The notes under the pieces were generated by a model. The model did no database searches and had not been told where the DNA came from. It was given only the letters and a program-made list of their open reading frames with translations. DNA of 35,878 nt from Candidatus Latescibacterota bacterium. Lineage in GTDB: Bacteria; Latescibacterota; UBA2968; UBA8231. The DNA lies in NCBI GenBank assembly GCA_007571365.1, contig RKRN01000150.1, positions 1 to 35,878 of the forward strand, given 5' to 3'. Below are positions 17,201 to 25,350 of the stretch, one piece after another; position 1 is the first letter of the stretch; every line of letters starts with the position of its first letter. A program made the translations under genes and the position numbers.

Positions 17201-17330
17201 ATGGGATGGGAAGGACGCGGCCGGGCGAGTGGTGCCGCCGGGGTTGTACTTGTGTCAGATTACAGTGGCGGCGGATGCGGCCGGGCTTGGCGGGACGACC
17301 CGCACTCGCCTCATCGCCGTGGTCTATTAA
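14274..17330 (+). CDS. Large exported protein with discoidin-like domains and a FlgD-type C-terminus
   Basis: 1018 aa from the ATG at 14274; the longer frame to 14208 overlaps the previous gene and precedes the signal peptide with polar residues. A signal peptide ending near WAEAQSG is followed by an F5/8-type-C-like segment (NILDGDPTTFWQPD and WWIEVDLGRVVPVERLKLQF, about residues 130-170). A second similar segment has LLAFDGDAGTGFSHQ and LTVDMGGIV, about 360-410. The C-terminal 100 residues form a FlgD-Ig/CHU_C-like module (IAPNPFTPNGDGLNE, then WDGKDAAGRVVPPGLYLCQI). That module is usual at the C-terminus of secreted proteins of FCB-group bacteria. Short repeated blocks with a YF...G...V...Y..L pattern occur near 15145, 16610 and 16715. 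It is probably a cell-surface or carbohydrate-binding protein; no catalytic site is recognised. Confidence 0.65.
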   Translation: MNSHAVGPIFVGLVLSWAWAEAQSGYQIASDQVVVEQASHWQQWSIPTHLARIHEDGSVRAHALRTVFNVLDDPEFKRPIVISKPDRRIGTIDSTMQFDVFGEPIRNTLNQLVFDYWVRPGISRVGSNPQLAANILDGDPTTFWQPDPHDPIEHWWIEVDLGRVVPVERLKLQFVDESLGDPFLRFIMLLSDRQSALLHEPNSRIGFQLFIPQDAPNTTQRKYIFESEHTSPELPPALGVVSDKKLAESLHRSPEWAGRKIETIRIVITDTRGGRAEQIAQEVWEALPQAERGDIVYFARDVAGREEPVDEATYRGLAEQRQGRRDYYRRELPRLAEVEAHGWGDNLAINLIENGGSYVLTTDGTNTLLAFDGDAGTGFSHQIRNPKNPTANVLTVDMGGIVRLAQTRLVGSSRGYIMRVSTGERDAQGNLKWQRISPEERERNVFTGNFRDIADLQNPPVLTRFLDLVTIGHVPPGFRATGPGGTGHMNQFWSYHHELMLLAEGPPAEVVLESGLIELPGLVALGAVRWQASTPPGTDVEIRTRTGDQLLQQIRYFDKTGNQKTAAEYKTLAGFLKGPSDTTVVVGPGWSAWSQRYLQPGDLATSPGLRRFMQIQARLKSSGENAADLHRIAVAFHQPVAQHLRAEVWPTTAAAGVLDTFALYVQPNFLQQPAAVRSPGFDQLLLHAEPSFDLKFVDAVMGTEAELLAGTPLQWDDELMVRAEGDSLWLEFPQAVQGAPGDVLAPVYYRSVLPGDEVPTGLDRNLLTFTSHSLLPEAERGAVRYFQRLANGSLAEVEAAAYDALSTPEQGPVRYFRKVIGLGDQVPFGVAGDSLDERGYGRLGSKRGWVVGRGRLLRVRFAGRVYLQGTRMQVAVRQSQPATPWQVADGGDATSVSPSKSLSIGAQGARATIDDITIAPNPFTPNGDGLNETAEIGFSLFRVQAARPLAIHLYTLAGRRVRRLTGLATGGPQQFRWDGKDAAGRVVPPGLYLCQITVAADAAGLGGTTRTRLIAVVY

Positions 17331-17482
17331 CGGACTGACGTTCCGCCGCGTCTGTCCCGCCAGCGTAAGCAGGCCCTCACAGCCGCCGGCTGGCAGCCGG
17401 GGCGGGTAGGCTGGATTCCCGCCCCGGGTCGGGGTACGGGGTGCCGTTCTTGCGCGGGAAGGACGACCGAGGGGCCAGAAGC
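17325..17482 (+). repeat. Dispersed intergenic repeat, copy A
   Basis: Starting with the TAA stop of the exported-protein gene, about 155 bases match the reverse complement of 32606-32750 at many blocks: TTAACGGA, CGTTCCGCCGCGT, CGGGTAGGCTGGATTCCCGC and GGAAGGACG. The conserved core can form a hairpin GCGGG (17402-17406) / CCCGC (17418-17422). It lies in the gap between two converging genes, where it may also act as a terminator. The rest of the gap up to 17517 shows nothing else. Confidence 0.75.
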
Positions 17483-17517
17483 GTCAGATCCAGATTAAGA
17501 GTGCGTAGCATCAGTCA

Positions 17518-19866
17518 TTATCGATTTTCAGCCGCCTGTTTGAGCATTCGGCTGCGCTCGTACAGTTCGGCCAAGTCCATTTCTCGGAGGAATACCAAAC
17601 CCCGCGTGGCGCGAATCAGGGGGCTGGGGTGCTCTTGAAACCACTCGCGGCCGAGGCATGTTTTGATTTTTTGGTACTGCTCCACCTGCACCCGCCGCGC
17701 CAACTCGGAAAACGGGCCGTCGTGCTCGTAGCTGGGGAACGAAGCGTCGCGCTGAGAAATAAAATTGCTCATAAACGCGCTCTGCATCACCGAGAACATG
17801 TTGAGCGAGACCGGCACGAAAATGTTGGCTTCGCTGGGATCGAAGCGATACCACACATTGCGATAACCCCAAACCTTGATGGGCGCGTCTTTGCGCTGCC
17901 GCTCGTAGCGGCGCAGGGCCTCGGTAACGGCCTGCAACACCTTGTAGTGCGTGTCCGGGCCGCTGGCCTCCGGGTCCAGCGCCACGCTAACCACATCGGG
18001 CGAGACTTCTTTGAGGAGCGCGAGCACGGGCAGCACGTCGCCTTCCACCGTCGGCTCGGCAGTGAAGATGTCGCCGGTGTAAAACCCAAGGCGCAAGTGC
18101 TTGACTTGGGCGCAGTTCCATCCGAGGTAGCCCCATGTGCATTCGGCTTCCCATTCTCGGCACAGGCCCTTGAGAGCTTGGACTTGGGGCACATCTTTTT
18201 GGCCGGGATAGCGACTGGCAAAATAGGCTGCTAATTCGGCCAGTCGCGCCGCAAGGCCCTCGCGGTCTGCCACGCCGTACAGCGCGACGAGGTTGCGCAA
18301 AAAGCGCCGCGCCATCCCTTCGTCGCGCATCTGCGAGTCATCGGCTGCTACTCCGTCGAGATACAGCCACACATCGCGGTCGCGGCCGTGCTCATAGCGC
18401 GGCGCAAAGTAACCTTCGGCCATCAGCGCGGCGCACTCAGCACTGGACAAAAAGCTCCGCACCCGCTCAATGTGGTCCTCGATAAAGCGGTTGGTCACCG
18501 CAGTGAAGCCGCCGGTGAAGCAGACGAAGTAATGCACGTTCGTGGCGTCGCGCACGTGGCGGACGATATAGGGCAAATAGCCCAACATCAGGTCGTCGTG
18601 GTGCGGCTCGGTGTGGAGAAAGCGCGTACCGGAAAGAGTCTGGCAGCCCCGCTCAATTTTGCCGATTAGCCGGTCGCGCACCCGGCGCGTCAGGGCCTCG
18701 ACCGGTCCGGCGCACCGCTGCAACAGCACCGCGCCTAGCTCGTCTTGCGTCAGCTCCGCCTCAGTCAGATCGACGACCTTCTTGCCCAGTTTACAGGCCA
18801 GTTCGACGACGATCTTTTCTACTGCTTCGTCGTCTATAGCCTGCTGCTGTTGCAACAGCACCCGCTGCCGTACGCGCAGCAGCTTGGCCGCGCCGTGCGT
18901 GATGTAAAACCGCGCGTACGGCAGGCGGTGCAAAACCGAGGCCGGATAGCGCACATCAGCCGCTTCCTCAATGGCGGCCGCGACAATGCCCGCCTTGGCT
19001 TCGCCCGCGGCGATAATCACGGCGCAAGCATCGAGACGGGCGGCGATGGTGCCGAGGCCGATGGTAATGACCAACCGCTGGCGTGCCACCTCCATGCCGC
19101 CCAAATCCGCGGCCGCGGCCGCTTGCGTCTCGTAGTTGACCGCGGTCAACCGCGTCGTCGAAAAGTGGTCTGAGCCACGCACGTTGAAGCCAATGTGCCC
19201 GTCCGGGCCAATGCCGCCTAAAAAGAAGCCGATGCCGCCCAAGGCGCGAATTCGCTCCTCGTATTCCAAGCACCATTGGTCAATCCTTTGCAGCACATCT
19301 TGCTGCACGTGCTCCAATAGGGTGCGGGCGGCCCGATAGCGCAGCGACAAGTCAACCGCGCCATCGGGCCACACCTCGGCGAGAGTCTGTCCGGACTGCA
19401 AGCCGATCTCAGCGCAATTGATCAGCAGTGTTTTGGCCGGATTGAGCCCAAAGCCGTTGATGTAGAAGCGGTTTACATAGCTGTAGAAGCTATTGTCCTG
19501 CCGGGGGTCTATTGGATAGAACTCGTCGATCTGCACGAAGTGCAGGCCGCGCAGATTGGGTTTGCGTGCTGGATCGACGCCGGCTTCTACGAGCGTCCGC
19601 TGGACTTCGGCTTCGTCCCAATGCCGCACCAACCGCTCGACCCAGCCGATAAAGTACTGGGGAGTTTTGCCGGTCGGCAGCGAGACCACGCCTTCGGGAT
19701 GCTCTTGCACCCATTCGATGAAGCGCATTGCCGCTAGCTTGCCCAGCCCCGGAAAGTTCTCCACCACAATGGTTTTGATCTTTTCGGTCGGCGGATAGAG
19801 GGCGTCGAAGGGCGAGTCGGCTACGGCGCGTTGCTCGACGGGGGTGAGGTTTTGGGTGTGTGCCAT
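17518..19866 (-). CDS. Fused glucosamine-6-phosphate deaminase-like (NagB) and PIG-L deacetylase-like protein
   Basis: 782 aa from the ATG at 19866, with an AAGAGAG ribosome site. The N-terminal domain (about residues 40-330) is of the NagB/6-phosphogluconolactonase fold: phosphate-loop SLPTGKTP, VQIDEFYPID and GGIGPDGHIGFN. The usual Glu after GHIxFN in NagB is Val here. The C-terminal domain (from about residue 415) has the PIG-L/LmbE zinc motif PHHDD in TEPHHDDLMLGYLP. Related two-domain fusions are annotated as NagB in Bacteroidetes. The likely role is amino-sugar phosphate turnover in the cytoplasm: deamination plus N-deacetylation. It is co-directional with the sugar-acid operon at 29802-34918 but separated from it by the helicase island. 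Confidence 0.85.
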   Translation of the reverse strand: MAHTQNLTPVEQRAVADSPFDALYPPTEKIKTIVVENFPGLGKLAAMRFIEWVQEHPEGVVSLPTGKTPQYFIGWVERLVRHWDEAEVQRTLVEAGVDPARKPNLRGLHFVQIDEFYPIDPRQDNSFYSYVNRFYINGFGLNPAKTLLINCAEIGLQSGQTLAEVWPDGAVDLSLRYRAARTLLEHVQQDVLQRIDQWCLEYEERIRALGGIGFFLGGIGPDGHIGFNVRGSDHFSTTRLTAVNYETQAAAAADLGGMEVARQRLVITIGLGTIAARLDACAVIIAAGEAKAGIVAAAIEEAADVRYPASVLHRLPYARFYITHGAAKLLRVRQRVLLQQQQAIDDEAVEKIVVELACKLGKKVVDLTEAELTQDELGAVLLQRCAGPVEALTRRVRDRLIGKIERGCQTLSGTRFLHTEPHHDDLMLGYLPYIVRHVRDATNVHYFVCFTGGFTAVTNRFIEDHIERVRSFLSSAECAALMAEGYFAPRYEHGRDRDVWLYLDGVAADDSQMRDEGMARRFLRNLVALYGVADREGLAARLAELAAYFASRYPGQKDVPQVQALKGLCREWEAECTWGYLGWNCAQVKHLRLGFYTGDIFTAEPTVEGDVLPVLALLKEVSPDVVSVALDPEASGPDTHYKVLQAVTEALRRYERQRKDAPIKVWGYRNVWYRFDPSEANIFVPVSLNMFSVMQSAFMSNFISQRDASFPSYEHDGPFSELARRVQVEQYQKIKTCLGREWFQEHPSPLIRATRGLVFLREMDLAELYERSRMLKQAAENR

Positions 19867-20004
19867 AGCTCAGTTTCTCTCTTAAGTGGCTTATAGTCAA
19901 GTGCGAGGCCACTACTTGGTCGAGAAGGAATGCATAGTTGAGATGGCTCCGCATATAGAGCAGTAGCCAAGAAAGTAACGTGATGGAAGTGAGCGAACTA
20001 AGGC
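19867..20004. other. Spacer between NagB/PIG-L gene and helicase island
   Basis: 138 bases with no gene. Base composition shifts here from GC-rich (nagB side) to AT-rich (island side). It contains the nagB ribosome site and probably its promoter; none is clear by eye. No direct repeat matching the island's right edge was found beyond a 7-base chance match. Confidence 0.4.
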
Positions 20005-20008
20005 TCAC
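19989..20008 (-). terminator. Weak hairpin at the 3' end of the helicase gene
   Basis: GTGAGC (19989-19994) pairs with GCTCAC (20003-20008) around an 8-base loop and overlaps the helicase stop codon. No strong T-run follows on the minus strand, so termination is uncertain. Confidence 0.25.
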
Positions 20009-23000
20009 CGCCTCTTTTTAAGTCGATCCTGTGCTTTTTGCAGTAAGTATCTTGCATTTTTCTTAGAGTCTTTTTCAGATACTCCTGAACAGCGTTTTTC
20101 TTGGTTGGCAGCATTGTCTGGTTGCGGCGACGAAGTCCCTTTTAATAAAAGGTCCAAAGCACTATGGGCTTGTCTCCGCCTCAATAATCCTCTACTTACA
20201 GCTATCTGTGTATCAATTCCTAAGAGACAATCTAAGCAAGCAGTCTCACAACGTTGGTGATGGTTTGATTCGACATAAAGAACACGCAACGCCTCTTCAA
20301 GCCATAAGCGGTCTAAACTCAATAGTTCTCGAACATGACCAGCACCTCCTGAGACATTGTCGTAAAGCACAACACTCCATCCAGAGCCATCCTTACCAGC
20401 AGGTACAGTCATCAAACCGATTTCGCGCATGTCCAGTTCAAGTATCTGAACGCCTGCTCTTTGCAATGCATATCCCAAAGTTGTAATCAGAGCACAGTCC
20501 TGCGTTTGGAAATCTGGACAATTCACAAAGTCGATCATCAACACATCTGTAATCTCGCGTGCTGCTAACATCTGTCTCCGAAGAACTGGGGATTCCCCAT
20601 CAGGCCAGCAACGGGTCCAAGGATTTGAAGAATACAAAGGCGCGTGGTTGACAAAATCAGAGGAAAGGTTCTGAATACCATCACCGTACTCCGTCTCGCT
20701 TTCGGCAAAACCACACTTGAGACAAACGGCAAATCCTTGGTCTTTTTCTCCATTATTGTACACCAGTATTTCTCCATCCTCCTGATAGCGACAAACCAAT
20801 CCTTGTATATTCCCAAAATCTTTGATAGGTGTAGTTCCTTCATCTTGATTCTGCAAAAATGTCATTGTAACTGTCTCTACATTACCAACACGCTCTACAC
20901 TGGTGTTAAACTTTGGTGGATCCCAAGCTGCACTGGTAAAACCATGTCTAGGAAAAAGTATTTGTTCCGGAGAACGATCGGGTTTTGCTCCACATATAGG
21001 ACAAACCTCTTCCACCTTGGTTATCCAGTAATAAAAATGATCATTGACACATTTACACCATCGACCTCTCAAACCAAAAGAAGCGTCTATATCGGCCCCC
21101 GTCCAGTGCTTCAACAAACCACGCGATGAAATCAACTTGCCACCTGCCAATAATTGGGAGCCAGGGACATATTCGCGTAATGCCAATAAACTGCTGCGCT
21201 CTAAACGATATTGATCCTCTTCGCGTTTTTTATTTTTGTATTCTTGATCTGGTGCAATAACTCGCAACTTTTGCACACCGATGGGAAAACCATAACGAGG
21301 CAAGAATTGTCGATCTGCTAACCCCTCAATCACCGTAATTTCGTACAATGCATGTAGTTGATAACGGATTGCATTGGCTTGAGCTCGCTGTTCTTCTTTA
21401 GTCGCATCCCAACCCAAGAGTAAATTCTCATATTCTTCGCGCCAACTGCGAACGGCCTTACTAAAATGATCGATAGAACATTGTAGAAATCTATGCCAAT
21501 CTTCTAACTCTTTCAACAATTGAGTTTCGTTCAACAAGGTCTCAATCTTATTAGCAAGTATCTCTTGTCCTCTATCTCGTATCCATTCCAGATAGCTCAA
21601 AAACTGTTTTTGAAGACCGGATTCTTTCAAATCAGGATTCCACCATGGGAAGTCAAGCTGGTCTTCCAATTTAGGTTTTTGAATACTCGGTTTGGGATCT
21701 CCCTTCTTCCAGTATGCCACCTTTGGTACACCGCAAAAAGTGCCCATGTTGCCAAATGCGTCCATCGCTCCTACATGTTGATCTTCAGGATAGATAGATC
21801 GAAAAAATTCTCCGACCAAGAAGGCGTGAAAATGACGCTTCACGACGCGATTACGATCGAGAAAAACCAGAGGCTTGCGTAAGGGCCGATCAAGATAGTC
21901 GCCAATCCGATTGAAAACTTCTCGATCATAAGGCTGGGGGCGAGCATAGGTTATCACAGCAGAAGACCCATCAGACCGACGGCCTGCGCGTCCGGCACGC
22001 TGTAAATAATTGGCTTTTCCCGGTGGTACATTACTCATCAAGACTGCATTCAAGCCGCCGATATCAATGCCCAATTCCAGAGTTGTTGTCGCACTTAAAA
22101 TATTGCGAATGCCATATTTGAAGAGGTCCTGTAGTCGTCTATTTTCAGGAGGTGACAACTGTGCGCTATGTTCTTCCGCCCATAACCCCATCTGGAAAAC
22201 TTTTGAATTGCGATATTCACGCCGCTGCCGACCAAAACGAGCATCTTTGTCCAGTTCCTCATCTGATGTATTTTTACTGCTTAAAGTGCGATCACAACCA
22301 AATTCAGGCGCACAGCCCAAGATGCTACGATACCAGAGGTGTCCAGTCTTTTCACAACGATAAATCTCGACAGGACGCCGCAATCCCAAATAATCAAAGA
22401 CCAACTGAATAGCATTTTGTGTTGGTCCAGTTCCAGATTGCCTTGTGGAGTGCTGAAGCCATGGCAATTGTCCATCAGAAGGTTTTTGTCCCGCAGGATG
22501 CGCGGCTATCATCAACTGGCTAAATGCTTCTCTGAGGACTTGGTCTGCCAACTCTTCTACTTTATCCGAAACACCACAGGCCCTCAATACCTGAACGGTG
22601 AACCACAGCCTGCGCTGCCGCAAAGATTGCCCCACAAAGCTAACTAATCGGTTTCCAGTTGTTTTTTCTGCACACCAGTAGCCTATATAAGGCAAATCAA
22701 ACGGGCTGTTCTCCAAAACATCTGAATCTTCAGGCACAATGACGCCATCAGATCTAAGAGTATCACATAACGCCTTGAGAAAATCTGCCCATACTTGAGA
22801 TAACTGGGTCCGAATCTTTTCATGGGGCAAAGTACCAAGTAAGGCATTGGGCACTTCCAATTTATTAATTCCAGGATATGTCACCTCAACTAGACCGAGA
22901 TTTGCCAATGAATTATCCCCGCGATAGGCCCGGGCAAATTCGTGTGCCAAATACGATTTGATGTGACGCTTCACTTGATTATAATTCTCTTCCCATTCTC

Positions 23001-25347
23001 GTTGTCCCCACCTTTCTTCATCTTTTTTAGGTACATGACGCCAAGCTGTCTCTCGATCCAACAATTCGTATAGGAGAGACTGGCGAGATAGTTCTTTGCA
23101 CCAGTCATCAATAGAACCTCCCGCGGCTGCGCTCTGTGCCCGTGATCTCAAATCTTGTAGGACACCTTCAAATACTCGTCTTGACCCAAGGGGAAGGTCA
23201 GGTTTTGCAAGTTCTATTTCAAAGTGCTTAATCTGTTTCTCAATTTCAGCAATCGTTCTTTCTCCGCCTAGTGGCTCTTCTGCAATCTGTTTTAGTATAG
23301 CGGCGCGGATAACTTGCAATTCGTGCTGACTTGTCAAGCGGGGGCCTAAACGCGCTGCTTCCTGCCGACTGTCGCTGAAGACCAGCAACCTTCGGCCTTG
23401 GGCAGGGAGGTAGCCATTCGACAGAGTTGGGAAACGTGGCATCTCCGATAATATTGTTTCGGCTAAAATTGATAGGATCAGCCGCGACCACCTAAAAGCA
23501 GTAAGAGCCTGTTGGCTTTCACTACAACGAGGACACTCTGAGATTTTGTATAAAAACACGGCATTATCTGATGTGCCCCCTAGCTCAGCAGTAATAGGAT
23601 CCATGCCATATTTCTTGCCATTTTGGATTTCTTGCAAAGAAAAAAGTAAGGAGTCGTTACTCTCATCCGAAATAGCGGGCTTAAGATACTGCTGGTCCCG
23701 CCTTCCTGCCAATAACCATTCCCCACAATTACGACATCGAAATAGAGATAGTACAGCACCTCTACAAGAGGGGCAGGATTCATGAAATCCTGAAAAAACA
23801 CGACCTAAGGCGTTCAGTTTTAAATGTTGTTCACCAGAACAATGTGAATTAACACAAATAAACAATTCATCGTTAGATCGTGCTATCAAATGGATTCGAT
23901 GAGGCACCAAAGGATACTGATCGTGTTTTGCCCTTGCTGTTGCTGCAAGTTGGAGCAACACAATTGTCGCTTTCACTTCATCTATTTCATGCCCTCCCCA
24001 AAGTGTCTCCGCTAGTTCTGTCAACGGCAAATGTTTTTTTTCATATAATTCTTCTTCTAACACATGAATCAAAGGTGCGGCTCCTAATGTCTCCTTGAGC
24101 AGACGGGCTGGCACATCTTGTTCTTTTGTCCTATTCACCAAAGTTGAATGGACCAAAACCTGTAATTTTTGTCGCAACTGCTGACACATATCCGGCTCTT
24201 TAGCCAGTATAGGCTGCATATCTTCATCATAGGTCATCAAAGGACGGTTCAGCCAATCCTGTTTAATCAGATCTTCCGGCATGACCTTCAGCTTTGGCGG
24301 TGCGGGCGTGTCTAACTGAATACGGGTTGAGCGTCCTTCTATAACCTGAACCTGGTCAATTGATTTTGAAAAAATTGTGGCTGCAAACCTTTTGAGATCA
24401 CTCACGTTCCCCGACCCAAGCGTTGCAGAAGTAGCCATTTGTAGAATATCTGAAGGAGAAACCCCGCAACGAATAGCCAGACGTCGCAATAAGAGCGCGA
24501 TTTCAGCGGCCAATGTTCCCGTATATAAATGCGCTTCATCCAGCACCACAGCACGAAGTCCTGGTCCAAAAAACACAGAATCTTGTGGCCTACAAAGCAT
24601 GTATTCCAACATAGAATAATTTGTCACAAGAATATCTGGAACTTGATCGAGATTTGGAGGAGCCTGCTTTCTGCCAGTTTTTGGATTTTCCAGTCCTCTG
24701 GCCTCTTGTCTAGTGCGGACGCGGCAGTGGTCCCAATAGGGTATTCCATCGCGGTCAGCGAATTTTTTATTTTCGGGCGTTTCACTGGTAAAGTGGAAAA
24801 GTCGGACATGTGTTTGGCCTTCAAGCCAACTGTAGAGCCGATCTACCTGATCATTGACCAAGGCATTCATAGGATACAGTATGATGCACTTTACACCATC
24901 TTGTTTTATCGGAGAAGTATAGAGCGCATTTAGAATAGGTAATAGAAATGCTTCTGTTTTACCTGCGCCAGTGCCCGCAGTTACAACAACTGTTGGTTTT
25001 TTTGGTTGTTTTACTAAATTTTCAGCACAACATAGAGCTTCATATTGATGGGTATAGAGAGGCCGTTCAGAGGGGACAGCCCCGGTTTTATCCAACTGAT
25101 TGAGAAGTTGAGCATCAAATCTTCTAGCATCAACCAACTTAGCAAGTGTCCAATCAGACTGTTTGGCAGGAAAATTGCCCTCAACCCATATATCGCTTAA
25201 CAATCCGCCATCTTGTGGCATTGAAGACCATAATGCTCGACAGATATCGACTAACTGCGGATCTCTTACAAAGTTGTTATCCACGCAAAAATCCGTCAAT
25301 CGTTGACGGATTTTTTCAGACAGTTGCAAAGCATCAAGTTGTGCCAT
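20005..25347 (-). CDS. Large DEAH-box helicase with DUF1998 C-terminus (DruE-like)
   Basis: 1780 aa from the ATG at 25347, with AAAGGA upstream inside the previous gene. Superfamily-2 motifs: Walker A AGTGAGKT (124-131), LYPMNALVNDQ, DEAH (270-273), SAT (307-309), LLVFSDSRQEAARLGPRL (motif IV), TTLELGIDIGGL (motif V) and QRAGRAGRR (motif VI, near residue 1120). Cys clusters suggest zinc ribbons: CPSC plus CRNC before the second RecA lobe, then CKC...CPIC and CLKC further on. The last 180 residues are DUF1998/MrfA-like, with DNVSGGAGHVREL near 1667 and CETACLDC near 1700. This is the COG1205 class found in DISARM, Druantia and related defence systems. The 3-base spacing from its partner gene indicates strict co-expression. 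The order partner-helicase and the size point to Druantia type III DruE; I could not verify this. Confidence 0.85.
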   Translation of the reverse strand: MAQLDALQLSEKIRQRLTDFCVDNNFVRDPQLVDICRALWSSMPQDGGLLSDIWVEGNFPAKQSDWTLAKLVDARRFDAQLLNQLDKTGAVPSERPLYTHQYEALCCAENLVKQPKKPTVVVTAGTGAGKTEAFLLPILNALYTSPIKQDGVKCIILYPMNALVNDQVDRLYSWLEGQTHVRLFHFTSETPENKKFADRDGIPYWDHCRVRTRQEARGLENPKTGRKQAPPNLDQVPDILVTNYSMLEYMLCRPQDSVFFGPGLRAVVLDEAHLYTGTLAAEIALLLRRLAIRCGVSPSDILQMATSATLGSGNVSDLKRFAATIFSKSIDQVQVIEGRSTRIQLDTPAPPKLKVMPEDLIKQDWLNRPLMTYDEDMQPILAKEPDMCQQLRQKLQVLVHSTLVNRTKEQDVPARLLKETLGAAPLIHVLEEELYEKKHLPLTELAETLWGGHEIDEVKATIVLLQLAATARAKHDQYPLVPHRIHLIARSNDELFICVNSHCSGEQHLKLNALGRVFSGFHESCPSCRGAVLSLFRCRNCGEWLLAGRRDQQYLKPAISDESNDSLLFSLQEIQNGKKYGMDPITAELGGTSDNAVFLYKISECPRCSESQQALTAFRWSRLILSILAETILSEMPRFPTLSNGYLPAQGRRLLVFSDSRQEAARLGPRLTSQHELQVIRAAILKQIAEEPLGGERTIAEIEKQIKHFEIELAKPDLPLGSRRVFEGVLQDLRSRAQSAAAGGSIDDWCKELSRQSLLYELLDRETAWRHVPKKDEERWGQREWEENYNQVKRHIKSYLAHEFARAYRGDNSLANLGLVEVTYPGINKLEVPNALLGTLPHEKIRTQLSQVWADFLKALCDTLRSDGVIVPEDSDVLENSPFDLPYIGYWCAEKTTGNRLVSFVGQSLRQRRLWFTVQVLRACGVSDKVEELADQVLREAFSQLMIAAHPAGQKPSDGQLPWLQHSTRQSGTGPTQNAIQLVFDYLGLRRPVEIYRCEKTGHLWYRSILGCAPEFGCDRTLSSKNTSDEELDKDARFGRQRREYRNSKVFQMGLWAEEHSAQLSPPENRRLQDLFKYGIRNILSATTTLELGIDIGGLNAVLMSNVPPGKANYLQRAGRAGRRSDGSSAVITYARPQPYDREVFNRIGDYLDRPLRKPLVFLDRNRVVKRHFHAFLVGEFFRSIYPEDQHVGAMDAFGNMGTFCGVPKVAYWKKGDPKPSIQKPKLEDQLDFPWWNPDLKESGLQKQFLSYLEWIRDRGQEILANKIETLLNETQLLKELEDWHRFLQCSIDHFSKAVRSWREEYENLLLGWDATKEEQRAQANAIRYQLHALYEITVIEGLADRQFLPRYGFPIGVQKLRVIAPDQEYKNKKREEDQYRLERSSLLALREYVPGSQLLAGGKLISSRGLLKHWTGADIDASFGLRGRWCKCVNDHFYYWITKVEEVCPICGAKPDRSPEQILFPRHGFTSAAWDPPKFNTSVERVGNVETVTMTFLQNQDEGTTPIKDFGNIQGLVCRYQEDGEILVYNNGEKDQGFAVCLKCGFAESETEYGDGIQNLSSDFVNHAPLYSSNPWTRCWPDGESPVLRRQMLAAREITDVLMIDFVNCPDFQTQDCALITTLGYALQRAGVQILELDMREIGLMTVPAGKDGSGWSVVLYDNVSGGAGHVRELLSLDRLWLEEALRVLYVESNHHQRCETACLDCLLGIDTQIAVSRGLLRRRQAHSALDLLLKGTSSPQPDNAANQEKRCSGVSEKDSKKNARYLLQKAQDRLKKRR

Positions 25348-25350
25348 AAG

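Noticed and set aside
17629..18234. 201-codon plus-strand open frame inside the NagB/PIG-L gene
   Set aside because: It is antisense to the conserved C-terminal part and has no recognisable motif or ribosome site.
20644..21129. 161-codon plus-strand open frame inside the helicase gene
   Set aside because: It is a shadow of the helicase C-terminal region; no independent support.
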